Source: Verticillium longisporum
Lineage: Eukaryota > Ascomycota > Sordariomycetes > Glomerellales > Plectosphaerellaceae
NCBI GenBank assembly: GCA_019188255.1
Contig: JAETXT010000002.1
Location: 5,208,001-5,272,000, forward strand
Reading direction: 5' to 3'
DNA: 64,000 bases
Of the stretch, positions 1 through 12,438 are shown one piece after another; position 1 is the stretch's first letter, and each line of letters opens with the position of its first letter. Position numbers and translations under genes: made by a program. Under the pieces are notes generated by a model. That model was not told where the DNA came from. It saw only the letters and a program-made list of their open reading frames with translations, and did not search any database.

Positions 1-126
1 GTCCGTCTATGATGCCAGTGTTTCGTGTCGTCGTCGCGGGGTCAAACTGGATGCCCCTTTTTGCTTGGCAGTCTTGGTATCGATTGAGAGATGAGTAGAC
101 ATCGCGACTGAGACTGATGTTGAAAC

Positions 127-3100
127 TTAATGCCTCTTGTATTTCTGTGACAGTATTTAGCATAGGGTACAATGACCGGGCAATTCGCGTGGTGGCTTAC
201 CTCTTCAGCGCGTCGTCGGTTCTGCGGATCAAGCGAGTTCGTTGCCCCTATCAGTGTCTTGCCGATCGCCTTGCTCGCGCCGATGGCCGGCCTGAACACA
301 ATTGTGGGCGCTCGTTTGTACAGCACGCGAGCCAGTCCCTGTGCACTCTGGCTGTCCATGACCTCACCCGGCACCGCAATGATAGCATCGCGGGTCGAGT
401 GCAGATCGCGCATCAAGCTCTGATAACCGCCGCGCAATCCTTGGATCACACCGGTAGGCTGGTCTGCGTACAGACTGATCTGCTTCTGATGATCGTCCGC
501 ATCAGCTGGGTCATCGCCATCCCAGTTTGTTGCCTCGGCAGTCGGCGGCCTGGTGGTAAGCAGCCCCTCGGCGCCTTGAAGAGCGGTCTGTGTTCCGATC
601 GCCAGCTTCGCGCCGAGCTTGACCATCTCCGTCCCGGTGGTGCGTGCAAAAGCTGTCGCGCCCATTTGGAGGCTACGGAAGATTCGGCCGTCCTTCTGGT
701 ATTCCTTGATAGGAATCTCAACCAAGTTTTTGAAGCCGCTGCCGATATTGACTAGACTGCGCACAGGTGCCAAACCAGCGAGGACGCCAGGCAGTTGATT
801 TCTCTTGACATCAGGCATCCAGATATCGTTAAGAGTCTTGCCCATTCGATCAAATCCTTGCACACCATAGATGATGGCATGGCGTAGAGTCATGTGCGCC
901 TGGTCCAGAATGACAAAGTTCATGAACTCTGTAGTCCGGCCCGACTTGAGTCCACCGTAATCGACTCGTTTTGGCTTGAAATCCAGTTGGACAGGGATGT
1001 CCATAATCTCAACCCTCTGTAGGAAGGGGACGTCGCTGGGGAGCTGTGCACAGGAATCTTGTCGTCTTTGAATTCGAAGAATCGCGTAATGAAGTCAAGG
1101 GCATCCTGATCAACGTGGAGGCGGAGTGGCAGAAGGGTGACGCGGAGGACCATCTCGGACGCAGCTAGGTCTCGATGCGGCTTGACATTCAAGAGCTCGA
1201 GGCGAACCATGCTCGTATTCATTTCCCTCTCGCCCGCATCTTGGTCATACGTCGCAAACTTCTTCCAAGTCGATGTGGGAACCATGTCATAGACTTCCAG
1301 AGTCTGCACTCGGACGTCAATCGAACTTTGCGTCTCTCCAGAATCGGGAGGAAACACGATGAGGTCAAGGTTCACGCCCTGAAGTTCGAACGAGATTTTG
1401 TGGTGCTTGCTGCGGCCCAGTCGTAATCTCTTCTTGGACCTTGGTGCCCCTCCAGCTCGAGTTCCTGTAGCAGTAAATGCAGTGGTTGCCACAGACTCTG
1501 TCTCGGTAAAAGTGGCATTGTCATTCAGGTCTGCGTTCACCATCTGCGCCAGATCTCGAGGATCATACTGGGCTGGGATACCAATGTAGATGGAGTTGAA
1601 GAGATAATCTCCAATGACAGCTGTGTCGTCGTCTTCTTCATCTTCATAGGTCGTAGGGCCTGCCTTGCGCCGCTCTAGTGCCTTCGTCTGGACTTCTTCC
1701 ACTGTCCTTGTTATCTCATCTCGCGTTCGAGCCCAATCGTAGCCATCGAAAAGGTGCCAAATAACATGGACGTCGCAAACTGTGACTCGAAGGGGGCTTC
1801 GCCTCACGAGATCAGCTGGTGCCTGGTCGTAGCTGTTCTGTTTCGAGTTCCAGATTCGGGCTTTGCTGTCGAGATCTTGTCGGTGAGTAAAGTAGTTCTC
1901 GTCAATATCCAGATCACCACTTCCGTCAGAGACATCCGACGAACTGATGTTGAAGTTCGAATCAGATGTACGGCTCGCGTGGGCGGCAGAATTGATCGAG
2001 ATGGCTGATCCTCCGGCGTCAAAGACCTCTTCCATGACATGTTCGTCTTGATATAAGCGCGAAGCAGCTGGCAACGAACCCGACTCAATCGTCACATCGT
2101 ACTCATCGTCACTCCCGAGGCCCTGTGCCATTGGAAAGTCTTCATCAAAGTCATAGGCGCCCTCGGCCCTGCCAAATGCCTCGGGTGCAATAGATGCCAG
2201 CAGGTTCTGTACTGGAACAACCTTGGTCCGGTACTTGTTCTCTTTCGTTGGGGGCGTCGGGGGTGTGAGCGCATTCGCAAGAGATATGAGTGTTTGTGTC
2301 GAGTCAGCGCATGTCTCAAGAACCAGTAAATCATCGCGCATCTCTACATCCAAGCGTCTTTCCCCATCAACCGGGTTCGCGGTGACTCTCACAAGCACCT
2401 TTGCCGCTGAGATGAAACAGATGTTTACATAGCCCCTCGCCGCCAGATCAGCGACTTGTTGCGAAGCAGCATCGCCTCCACGCTGGCGTTCAGTGTTCCG
2501 CTCGTCCACGGTGGCCGCCTTCACAACATCGTCGGTGAGTAGAAGCGATGCTTTGTTGAGATGGAGCGTTGCTTGAGTGTTTACGTCTTTGGGAAGAATG
2601 ACTTCCAGGTGAGCATCTGTCAGGACAATGAACAGCTTTGAGGGCTGTTTCAAGGGATTCAGTCCAATTAAACAATCCTTGGACAGAATGTCCACCTTCA
2701 TGGGTTTACTGTTGGACTTGCTTAGGTCGCCCGATCGACGCGATGCTGTCGGCTTGTGGTCTTTCGTTAAAGCGTGATGTGCTTGATCACCCAAGTTGGC
2801 TACAGACGCTGCCAGACTGGCCTCAAATTCTTGAGGAGTAGCATCGGCACCGAGACCGAGGACGTCCATGATGGTTGGCACCCGATAGTCAATGGTGACA
2901 GCGCGCATCTGAACCTTGATGACCGGTTCAATTTCATCGCCAACCATGCGCACCATAAGCACAGGGCTTGTTAGCTGAGCAGCACTAGGTGAACTGACGA
3001 GATCCTCGCTGTCGTTTCTCCTGACCGACACTGATCCAATACCGAAAGCTATCAGCGATGGTATAGTTATCTGTGCGGCTTCGAACTCTTTCAGGCTGGC

Positions 3101-6100
3101 CGTAACGAGACCAATCTTACCACCAAGGTCGAGACTCGCGCGGGCGTCCATGATCTTTCCCAAGGTCAATAGACCAGGCCTGTCATCTTCTGGTAGGTAT
3201 TTTGCAACGATGGCCAGGCGTGCAAGTTCCTCGCCCAAGCCAGGCAGGCACTGAAGGTGCGACAAATGGCTAACTTTGATCTCGAATTGCTCCAAGTTGA
3301 TTCGTAGAACAGCGCCTTTTCGCCTCTGTCTCAGCAGGGTATCGACCATGATCTCATTATCTCCTTGGTCGAACTTGGCCTTTGACGGTATGATGAGCTC
3401 GAGCAGCCGCTCCAGATCCTGGGCAGTAGGCGAGTTTTGGTAGTCGAAGCGAAGACTTCCCAGTGTCACCATGATCGGAGGATCACGCCGACCATTTTTC
3501 AGATACGGGCCGGCGAGGCGTGCTTTGCTGATGGCGAAACCCATGCCAGATGACCTACTGACCATCTTGATAGCGCTCGTCTCAAGGCCAACACTACATT
3601 CCTTGCCACGGAGCTCAAGATTGAAGCCGCCAACTCTCATGTCAACCTTGTTTAGAGAGGAAGCAGACTTATCATCCGGGTTGATAGGGGTGTCGAAACG
3701 AACGCCTCTGGGCTTCGATGGCGACTGGATCTGGCTTTTGCTGGATGGCGAAGAACTTGCTGTCATGGAAGAGCTCATGTGCAGGAAACTGCTTAGTCCT
3801 CCGAACCAGCCGAAAGTTTCATCCAGCCTCCGCAAGTCGAGCTGTACAAGCAAAGGAAGGGTAGTAATTTCAGTTCGTATCGAGTCAAGCGTCTGGATGA
3901 GCTTCAGGGAGACATCCGCCCCAGGAGAAGGAAATTTATCCATGACAGATGTACGCATCTGCAGGCTCTGATCAAACGATAGAATGTCGTCGGTAGCATA
4001 GCCCAGCCGGAATTTCTCAAGATCTATACTCGTCTCCGTTGTCGAACCAGAGCTTTCGATAGAGATAGAGAGTCTTTCAAAGACGCTTTGAAGAAGAATC
4101 TCCGGTTGCAGATGTAGATCCCCTGATCCAAGAACTCGTTCTGCAGTATCCGCAACCCCGCCCAACTGGTTAAGAAACACAAGAGATATTTTTTCGACGG
4201 CGAGCTTCACGGTGGACTTGTTTGTTAATTTTTCTTGCCCCTTCTGCGGCTCGTCAACTCGACTGGGAGCTGGTCCTCCACGGACAGCTTCTAACAACTT
4301 GCCGACGACGGTAGCCAGCAGGAAAGCCAGTGAAGCATCAAATCTCACGTCAACCGGAGACAGGTTGACCTCGAAAGAATCATCGGCATGTGATTCAGTC
4401 GGCTTGGATGTGTAAGTCTGCGGTGCCTCACTGGCCTCCATGCTCGGAGAGGTGGAGTATACCGAGAATGCCCCAGGCACTTGCGGCGCAAAAGATCGAG
4501 CTAGTCTTGGTGACGCTGTACGTTCGACTTGAGGGGCCGGCTGTACATGTATATGTTTGTGCATTGAGGGCACATAAATTGAGATAAGTGCAAGAGAAAC
4601 TATCTCTTTGACCAGTCTTGTTGGGCCGCGTGGGGTTGGAATATCTTCCTGCACGGGGCCTGATGGTTCGCTGAAAAACGCGGCAGGATCCGGGGCTGAA
4701 TCATCCACAGTAGTTTCGATATTTTTGTCATCCTCCAGCTGTGCAGATATTGTTGCTTCATCTTCAGTAAGCAACTCGGACGTCCCAGGACTGCTACCTG
4801 TATCATCAGGCGGATGGACGGCATCAAATTCAGGTAAGACTCGGGTGCCAGGCTCATCTTTCCTCAGGCCCGGCGATGAGGTTGGGCTCAATCCCGCGTC
4901 ACCAGGCAAATGTGATGGGAATTGCTGGGACGGCATTTGCTTCGACTCGGCCTGTGAAAACGCACTCATGTACATGCTCTCGGCTTCCTCGTGAGTGAAG
5001 AGCTGTGACCTAGCCAGGTCATCGTCTTCCGAGGGCTCAGTCGCAGCTAGTCCTGTTGGACTGTCACTTCTTTGTTGCGCGTCGGCTGGAACATGAAGAG
5101 AGCCCTGCAGTGGAGTTGACAGCGCTTCTTCGAGCAAGTCTGGCGGCGGCTCCGACGACCACTCGCCCCATGCCAAGCCATGAGCGTTGTCGCTTGGCTT
5201 CGATGCACTATAACTGTCGGCGTGTGATCCCGGGAAATCTTCGTAAATCGAGGCTCGTGGTGTGTGTTTATTCTCGTCCTCTGGTCCAGGCTCATCTGCC
5301 AAGTCATACGGTATTTGCAGCGCATCCTCACTGTCACGTAAGAGAGCCTCGTCAATCTCGTTCAGCTCGACGGAGTCTTCCATCGTGTCGTTGTGATGCA
5401 TGCTGGGGTGAATAGCCATATTATCGACGTGACTGCTTTGTCGCAGATCGGTCGTCTGAAGCGATGGCGGGGGTGGTGACGGCGTGGCGCGCTCGGAGAA
5501 AGATGGGGCTTGAGAAATGGCAGGCGATGTCATTGATGGGGACCGAGAGAAACTCGAGAACACATTGGCTTCCGAGATGAGGTAGGCTCGTATGCGAGAC
5601 AGGGCTATATGGCGTTTCCCCTCCTTGGGCTGGATCAGAGGATCGTCCTGGTTATTGCTGAGCTCCGCCGTCACTCCCTCGACATCAATCTGATCGAGGG
5701 CGATCTGGAACGCCACGATATCAGAAGCGGCTGTGCTGTCGTCGGAAGGGACTTCGACATCGAGCTGGAAGATGACGCCCCTAATCTGGATTTGAGTGCG
5801 GTCAATGATACCTTGGAGGAAATCTGCCAGGAAAAATGGGAGCGAGAGTGCTTGGCCGGTGCCAAAGCCTGGCTCGTCTTCCTCGCTTGCGAAGCTATCC
5901 GCCGTGGCAAACGATGCTCCAAGGTCTTGGGTCTCGGATGCCAGAGCTTCCTCGAGCTTCCTCTTCTCTGCCAGCGGTTGCGTCTCGAGAAACGAAGCTG
6001 CGAGATCAAAGGTATCTGGCACAACGTCCGGCTCGCCGCGCGTCTTTCTGGCTGCCCTCTCTTTATTCTTATCTTCGTCGCCTCCAACAACACTGACACG

Positions 6101-6472
6101 GATGTCGACACCGTCGACCTCGATGGTTATTGGGCTCGTATAGAAGTCCATAGGAATGGTCACCGTCAGCTTGAGGACTTTGGCTCGTTGGAGCCGGAAG
6201 GCGGGAGGGAGGTTCAGCAGGCGTTCGAGTTTCTACAGGCCGAGCATGTTAGTCTTGCACTGTGAGCGGTGGCGAGGGACCCTAGAAGTTGTACGTACCT
6301 TGAGTCTCATGCCGACGTCTTTGAACTCAAAGACGGTGTTCCGGCCTAGGGCGAACTCCAAGTTCTCGATGTCGAGCGTCTCCTCTTCCAGAAGCTCGAG
6401 CTTCGACAGGGCATACCGTAGCAGCCGCTTCGGCATGGTCGAGCTCCTGAAGCTCTGGAAGAAAGTCGCCAT
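127..6472 (-). CDS. ATG2: Autophagy-related protein 2 (ATG2), one apparent frameshift
   Basis: ATG2 is the large bridge-like lipid-transfer protein that works with Atg9 and Atg18 at the junction between ER exit sites and the growing autophagosome. The start at 6472 opens with [20 protein letters not shown], the chorein-type N-terminus of the family. Exons are 6299-6472, 201-6232 and 127-144. The introns (6233-6298 and 145-200) have GTACGT/TAG and GTAAG/CAG borders. The last exon is only 18 bp and ends EKYKRH-stop. With the frame restored the protein has about 2,074 residues, normal for fungal ATG2. The middle holds the [10 protein letters not shown] segment (near 3800), and the C-terminal ATG_C region includes [19 protein letters not shown] (near 800). 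At 1035-1036 the frame shifts by one base: upstream reads KIPVHSSP, and the conserved [15 protein letters not shown] continues in another frame. A 35-bp intron would be too short, so I infer one missing base. Confidence 0.95.
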
Positions 6473-7537
6473 AGTTAGACGTGGATGACTTTTCCGGATG
6501 ATCTACGAGGGTGTGCCGGAGGGAGGGAGAGAGGTAGGTAGATAGATCTCTTGGTCGGGTTTTGGCGGGGTTGAGCCTAGATGATGTGGTGCCGTCAAGG
6601 TTGCTGTCGCCCAGTCGTTGCCACCTCAGGCCAACCCGCAAGAGCGGCGAAAGCTTGACAGAAGGGCAGATAGCAGACGCGGTAGATCTTGCGGAGAAAA
6701 CGAGGCTGTCGTGACAGACACAGGCTCCCTTAGCTGCCCAAGTGGCAACAGCCAGTGGTGTTGTTATCAGTTGACCCGCGGCCGAGAGCGGGGGTTACAG
6801 GTCATGGTGTGCTTGTCGTCATTTGGGGCGCAATGTCTTCGCAGAGTCAGGGAGCAAATGGGCGTCAAATCGCACAGCGCTTTCCCCCCGATCGCTACGT
6901 CGGCGTAGCAGAAAAGCGAGGGCGGAATGTCAATAAGTTTGGGAGTAGAACAGAAGTAGTAGAGAGAGTTTGGGTCGAGGAGACCAAAGGCAACTCCGGA
7001 CAATGACGGATACCTCCAGGGCCTCAGGACCCATGGTCCGTGCTGCGTCTGGGGGTCGCTAGGCCGTGACGGTGACATCCTGCCACCCAAGTAGTGCCCC
7101 ACAAGACACTCAGGCCAGTCAGTAGGAGCATGTGAGCTCGTGACTCCCTTGGCCGCGCTCTTCATGGTTGCCTCCCCCCTGGCCCGCCACCAGTCATGTC
7201 TCGTAGTCACTTGACGACAAGACTGCCTTATATTGGACTGGGCCCATGTCTGTCTGACTCTGGTTACAAGCTAAGTTGATCTCAAGTGGTCCCGGCATAG
7301 GGCCTTACAGGCGGTTGTAGGCGCCTAGGTAGGCACCTAATTGTCACCAGAAGCGACTTCGGCCAACACCACACAATCAACAACAGACCACTCCGCCGAA
7401 AGATTACCCACACAACTGTTCACTAGACATTCATCCTGAAATTGGTCAGCATCTCCCTATTATTCTACATGGCTCAATCAACGGAATGAGCTTCGATGGG
7501 TACGACGAGCCGCTATGGTGCTGCCTTGACAGTTTCT
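6473..7537. other. Intergenic, upstream of ATG2
   Basis: This is the ATG2 promoter side and the downstream flank of the amine oxidase. Only short frames without family resemblance are open. Near 7324-7339 there is a CCTAGGTAGGCACCTA-like motif of the dispersed GGTACCT type. No other structure was seen. Confidence 0.6.
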
Positions 7538-9132
7538 CTACGCTCGTCGACCTCGCCCATGCATCTCTGCTATTCTTCGCCCGACATTCTCGCCACTCCA
7601 GTATGCCCCCGTCGCTGTGCCCAGAGCGACAAACGGCGCCGTATGCTCCCCTGCAAGCCACAAACCGCCTTCGGGAAGCCCCTCACGCATGGCCCGAATA
7701 TCGTCGTCGCCCCGCGCGAGGCCCGTCTGGAAGTTGCAGTAGCTGCCGTTCCCTGCGAGATCATCATGGAGCCAATCCGTCGATAGGAAGGCAGTCGGTA
7801 AGCAATCTGCAGACGACTCGTCGTACTGAGGCAATCGTGAGTAGTACGGCTTGAAGAAGCTCCGAAGGAAGTCGTCGCGTTGTTGCTTCGTTCCCAAACT
7901 ACCGACCTGCTGCGTGATGAACCGAGACTCGTTTCCAAAGATGTAGAAGAGGAGCGTGGGATGCGAGGTTCCAAGACTTGGTGAAGCGAGCTCAACAGTC
8001 TCCTGGCTCCAACATGTCGGATTGGACTCCAGAGCATACTTTGGGGTGAGCCACTGGCAGAAGCCTTGCAAAACACGCCCGGTCTTATCAGGGGTCAACC
8101 AGAACGGCTGAGGAAAACTGATGTAAACCTACCATTGTGTCAGCTCCAAAGGCGGGAGAGTCTACTCCCTGCCCCCGTTCTACTTACCTTCTCCAAGCAC
8201 CCGTAGCCTATGGCTGCAATACCTTGCTGGAGACGATCTGGTAGCGAGGGGTGAAAGGCATCCAGGTTCTTCTTCAGCCACCCTAGTGGAGCTGTGCAGA
8301 CCACTTCATCGAATTCTAGGGTTTGGCCTTCCTCTGTATGGACCCGAGGCCTTGAGCTGCCCGATGTGCGTATATCAAACCTGGTGATTTTGGTGCCCAA
8401 CATGATGGTCGCTTTCTCTTGGGCAGGTCTCGCGACCGTTGTCAATATCTTACGGTATGTGTCGGCGCAGAACAAGGTTTCTGTGGCGATGGTCAGTCTT
8501 GCAATGTCATGTTCCTGCTCTTCATGTTGTTACCCACCGCCATCGATGCACTCCTCGAGCCAGAAGAACCTGAGGCTCTGGGTGGACACCGGACTACCCA
8601 CGAAGGCGCCCCAGGACTCGGCCAACTGCAACACGAATGCGCGGTCCTTGAGGTGACCTGGTTCCGTGTCGGGTATGTGTTCTGGAAGTTTGCGACGAAA
8701 GAAGTCAAGAAGACTTTCCTCGGCAGGGATGTCAGGGCAGCGTATATTGGAATATTCAAAGGCCTCCTGAATCATCTTCCACATGATCTGAGAATATCGC
8801 TCGCTCTCCTGCCTTGCAAACAGGTTTCCGTTTTCGTCGAACATGTGGGAGCTTTCGTCCCAGGTACCGACAGCCGTGCCGGTAGCTTTGACCAGATCAA
8901 GGATGGGGTTGCCGTCGGTTCCATGGATCCAGTTCGGGCCCAGGTCAACCAAGTGGCCGTTGGGTAGCCGCTCCTGGGCGACACGACCTCCGAGCCGGTC
9001 CCGGCCTTCGATGAGCGTGACCCGGAATCCATGCTGCAGGAGGATGTCGGCGCAACGCAGACCGGCGAGTCCCGCACCTATGACGGCTACGTGGAGAGAT
9101 TTCTCCGGTTCGTTGGCCTCGCATGAAGCATT
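7538..9132 (-). CDS. Flavin-containing amine oxidase (polyamine-oxidase-like)
   Basis: This is an FAD-dependent amine oxidoreductase related to yeast Fms1-type polyamine oxidases; the substrate cannot be read from sequence. The N-terminus carries the dinucleotide-binding motif VAVIGAGLAGLRCAD followed by EGRDRLGGR and LGPNWIHG. The C-terminus has the second FAD contact, GLWLAGEHTAPFVALGTATG. Exons are 8538-about 9132, 8189-8480 (ending at the GTAAGT donor) and 7538-8128. The 8481-8537 intron uses GTGGGT/CAG and restores DGETLFCADTYRK. The 5' end is unresolved: the frame is open up to a TGA at 9142-9144 but has no ATG before the Rossmann motif, so a short upstream exon is likely. One option is an ATG near 9200. 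The coordinate given marks the first secure codons, with about 480 residues visible, near the 508 of Fms1. Family placement is firm; the substrate is not. Confidence 0.78.
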
Positions 9133-9144
9133 CTTTACGAGTCA

Positions 9145-10825
9145 ATGATTCTGCTGTTTGGACCCAGAGGTTGAGAGTACTGACGGCACCTGGTTTTCCC
9201 ATGACGAGCGGTTGGAGAGCGTGTGAATGGTCGGTTTTCACGAGGCTCTGGGAGTGAAAGAGATCCCGGTAGATCCCAGACGAGGCGCGATGGGCAGTAC
9301 TGGTGCAGGACATGGAGTAAGCATCCAATTTGGTCTTGTGTCTTGTCTAGTCTCGGGTTATACAAGGGTGATTTAGGAAAGATTGCAGCTGTTCTGTGAT
9401 ACAGTAGTTTTGCATGCACGAGGCAGAGGAAGAAGGGCCCGGCGTGGTATTTTGGTCTCACAAAACATGCAAACTTCCGCAAACTGAGGCGACTGACGGT
9501 CGTACGGCTGGACGAAGGAAGGATGGAGTACATGGGGTCACAATAGACACTTGTATGAGAGAGAACTCAGTATGTCGTATTGCCCAAAAGGTGGTGATGC
9601 CTGCAAAGTACATCCTGCTGGAATGACAATCTTACTCACAGTGACTGACTAGGCTGAGACGCCTTGGCATCTCAAGCGATCCGACTTCGTGTGAGGTGCC
9701 ATGCGCCTCTGACAAGACTGAGATGGGTTTTTAGGTCACAATGGGAGTAATGAGCCCGATAGCCAGCAGCTGACGCACTTGATGGATTAAAGCCAATGCC
9801 AACAGCACGTGGCCATATGACATGATGGTCAGCCACCCCACAGACCATTGTTCACCAACATGGAACGCGGTGATCAAGGCCTATGGTACTCCTCGGTGCG
9901 TCCATGTTGAAAGGTTTATTTCGCGGTCATCGTGAAGCATTTAAAAAAGCATGCGAAAACCATGGGCAGGCAACTGGGCACTGACAAGGCAAATGGATCA
10001 AATGACTAGAAGAAAAGATGCCCACTTACTACGTAGTATGGCGAATGAAAGGGTAAGTTCCTTGATGCGTTTCCGTGACAGAGCAAAGATCGGACAGGGT
10101 CTTGAAGCAGTGGCGCCTACATCACCAACCTTGCCATGCTTGGTTTTGTCAAGTCACGGCATGGGCGTTGAGAAGGAGGGCACACCACTGCCAAGAACTG
10201 GAGAAACCAGGGCCGGCGAATACTGCCCCCCGCAAAACCGCAGAAGGGCTGGCTGGCTGCGGGGTCTCGGCTAGCTGCGGGGTGCTTAGGTACCTACCGT
10301 AGATTGGAGAGGCATTCGATCTGATCCGGATGCGTGTTCAAACAAACATGCCAACCGCACCATGAGCCTCTCGAACGCCGCGGCCATGATAGTGCTACGC
10401 ATACAGTTGTACCATGCGTCCGCCGGAAGGTTTACCAGCGTTACATGAGGTGTACGTTGTTCCAGCCTCCCCACACACATACACACACCACGTGAAGCAG
10501 CTACTTGCGAGCGCGCTGTCTTATTTGCCCCATGCCCGCTTCCGTGGAGTGCCCAGGCGGGCTCACCCAATCACCAATCCCTTATTCTCAGCATGGCCAG
10601 TGCTCCCTCCATTCTCCAGACATACCGAGGCTCGCTCACGCGCGGACTCGGCCCTCGCCGGTCTTCCCTGCCCAGAAGTCCCGAAACCATACATGGCCGA
10701 GGGCCTAGTTTAAATACCCATCACTTCCATTTCTTGCGTCCCTATCGCGTTCTTGTCTTGTGCAGCTCCGCCGCAGTTTGAACTACCTTCCAAACTCCCC
10801 ATCCAACCGACACAGCACCGTCAAC
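9145..10825. other. Intergenic, divergent promoters
   Basis: This stretch lies between the amine oxidase (minus) and the dehydrogenase fusion (plus), so it should hold both promoters. A TAGGTACCTA palindrome lies at 10287-10296. I see no convincing gene. Confidence 0.6.
10709..10716 (+). promoter_or_regulatory. TATA-like box before the b5/acyl-CoA dehydrogenase gene
   Basis: TTTAAATA lies about 110 bp before the ATG at 10826, followed by a pyrimidine-rich leader. The assignment is by sequence and position only. Confidence 0.4.
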
Positions 10826-12438
10826 ATGGCTCCCTCACCCCCCACCGAAACCTACTCGCGCGACGATGTGGCCAAGAACAACCACAGCGACGCCCTGTGG
10901 ACCATCATCGATTCCAAGGTCTACGACCTGACCGACTTCCTTGATGCCCACCCCGGTGGCGCCGCCGTCCTCCTCCAGGTCGCCGGCAGGGATGCCACGG
11001 CCGACTTTTACAACCTGCACCGCCACGAAGTCCTCACAAAGTACGACAAGACCCTCCTCATCGGCACCGTCGCCGGCGAGACCCCGCAGGTCGTCCAGCC
11101 CGGCCCCGGAGAGCTCTCTCAGGTCCCCTACGCCGAGCCCCTCTGGCTGACCCCGGCCTTCCGCTCGCCCTACTTCAACGACAGCCACCGCCGCCTGCAG
11201 CGCGCCATGCGTGAGTTCACCGACCGCTACGTCACCCCCGAGGCCCGCGAGTGCGAGGACTCTGGCGAGTACATCTCCCAGGCCCTCATCGACCGCATGT
11301 CCGCCGCCGGCGTCCTGCACATGCGTCTCGGTCCCGGCCCCCACCTTCACGGCGTCGAGCTGCTCGGGGGCGTCGTCGACGGTAAGGAGTTTGACTACTT
11401 TCACGACATGATCGTCAGCCAGGAGCTGTCCCGCACGGGCGCCCGTGGCTTCCAAGACGGCAACATGGCCGGCATGACCATTGGTCTCACTGTTGTGCTC
11501 AACTTTGCCAAGCCCGAGCTCCGCGACAGGATTTCCAAGGAGGTCTTCAGCGGCAAGAAGAAGATTTGCCTGGCCATCACAGAGGCCTTTGCTGGCAGTG
11601 ATGTTGCTGGTATCCGTACGACAGCAAAGAAGACGGCAGATGGCAAACACTACATAGTGAACGGCACGAAGAAGTGGATTACAAATGGTGTCTTTTCTGA
11701 TTATTCTGTGGTCGCGGTACGTACCGAAAAGGGCCTGAGCGTCTTGTTGGTCGAGCACGGAGAGGGCGTCGAGGCCAAGCAGATCAAGACGAGCTACTCC
11801 ACAACAGCAGGCACTGCATACATCACATACGATGACGTGAAGGTGCCTGTTGAGAATCTGTTGGGCGCGGAGAACAACGGCATCCACGTTGTGCTGAGCA
11901 ACTTTAACCACGAGAGGTGGAACATGGCCAGTGAGTCGCACCCGCGAAAACCCCGCCCCTAAGCTGTGGTCCTTTGCATACTGACAAGAACAGGCGCCAC
12001 GGTCCGCAACTGCAGGCTCGTCGTCGAGGAGTCCCTCAAGTGGGCTAACCAGCGACTCGTTTTTGGCAAGCGTCTCATCGAGCAGCCCGTTATCAGGCAG
12101 AAGCTCGCTAAGATGATCGCCCTCACCGAGGCCAACCAATCCTGGCTCGAGACCATCACCTACCAGATGTGCAACATGCCCTACAAGGAGCAATCCAAGC
12201 ATCTCGGCGGTCCCATTGGTCTCCTCAAAATGTCCACAACACGCGCCGCCCACGAGATTGCCGACGAGGCCGTCCAGATCTGGGGTGGTCGTGGCCTGAC
12301 GAGGACCGGTATGGGCCGTATTATTGAGGGTTCAACAGGGGCGTCAAGTTCGACGCCATCCTGGGAGGCGCTGAGGAGGTGCTCGGCGACTTGGGTGTGA
12401 GGCAGGCTTTGCGGCACATGCCCAAGGAGAGGCTGTAA
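10826..12438 (+). CDS. Cytochrome b5 / acyl-CoA dehydrogenase fusion, one apparent frameshift
   Basis: An N-terminal cytochrome b5 domain (roughly residues 8-85) has the haem motif DAHPGG and a second histidine in LHRHEVL. It is joined to a full acyl-CoA dehydrogenase domain (roughly residues 130-515) with ITEAFAGSDVAGIRTTA, KKWITNG and AVQIWGGRGLTRTGMGRIIE. ACAD enzymes oxidise acyl-CoA using FAD; the fused b5 may accept the electrons, which is inference. The start is the ATG at 10826 in a good context (GTCAACATGG). The intron is 11931-11993 (GTGAGT/CAG). After RIIEG at 12328-12330 the frame breaks. The next frame continues FNRGVKFDAILGGAEEVL and ends KERL-stop at 12436-12438, so GGG probably should be GGGG. 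Repaired length is about 516 residues. If read literally, the protein would end at 12400 with a scrambled tail. Confidence 0.9.

Noticed and set aside
1005..1050. 35-bp intron in ATG2
   Set aside because: It is shorter than workable fungal introns and would remove conserved residues. A one-base loss explains the break better.
10835..12253. 472-residue minus-strand frame opposite the dehydrogenase fusion
   Set aside because: It is Leu/Gly/Val-rich antisense of a strongly C-ending gene. The plus strand has full family motifs and splice sites.
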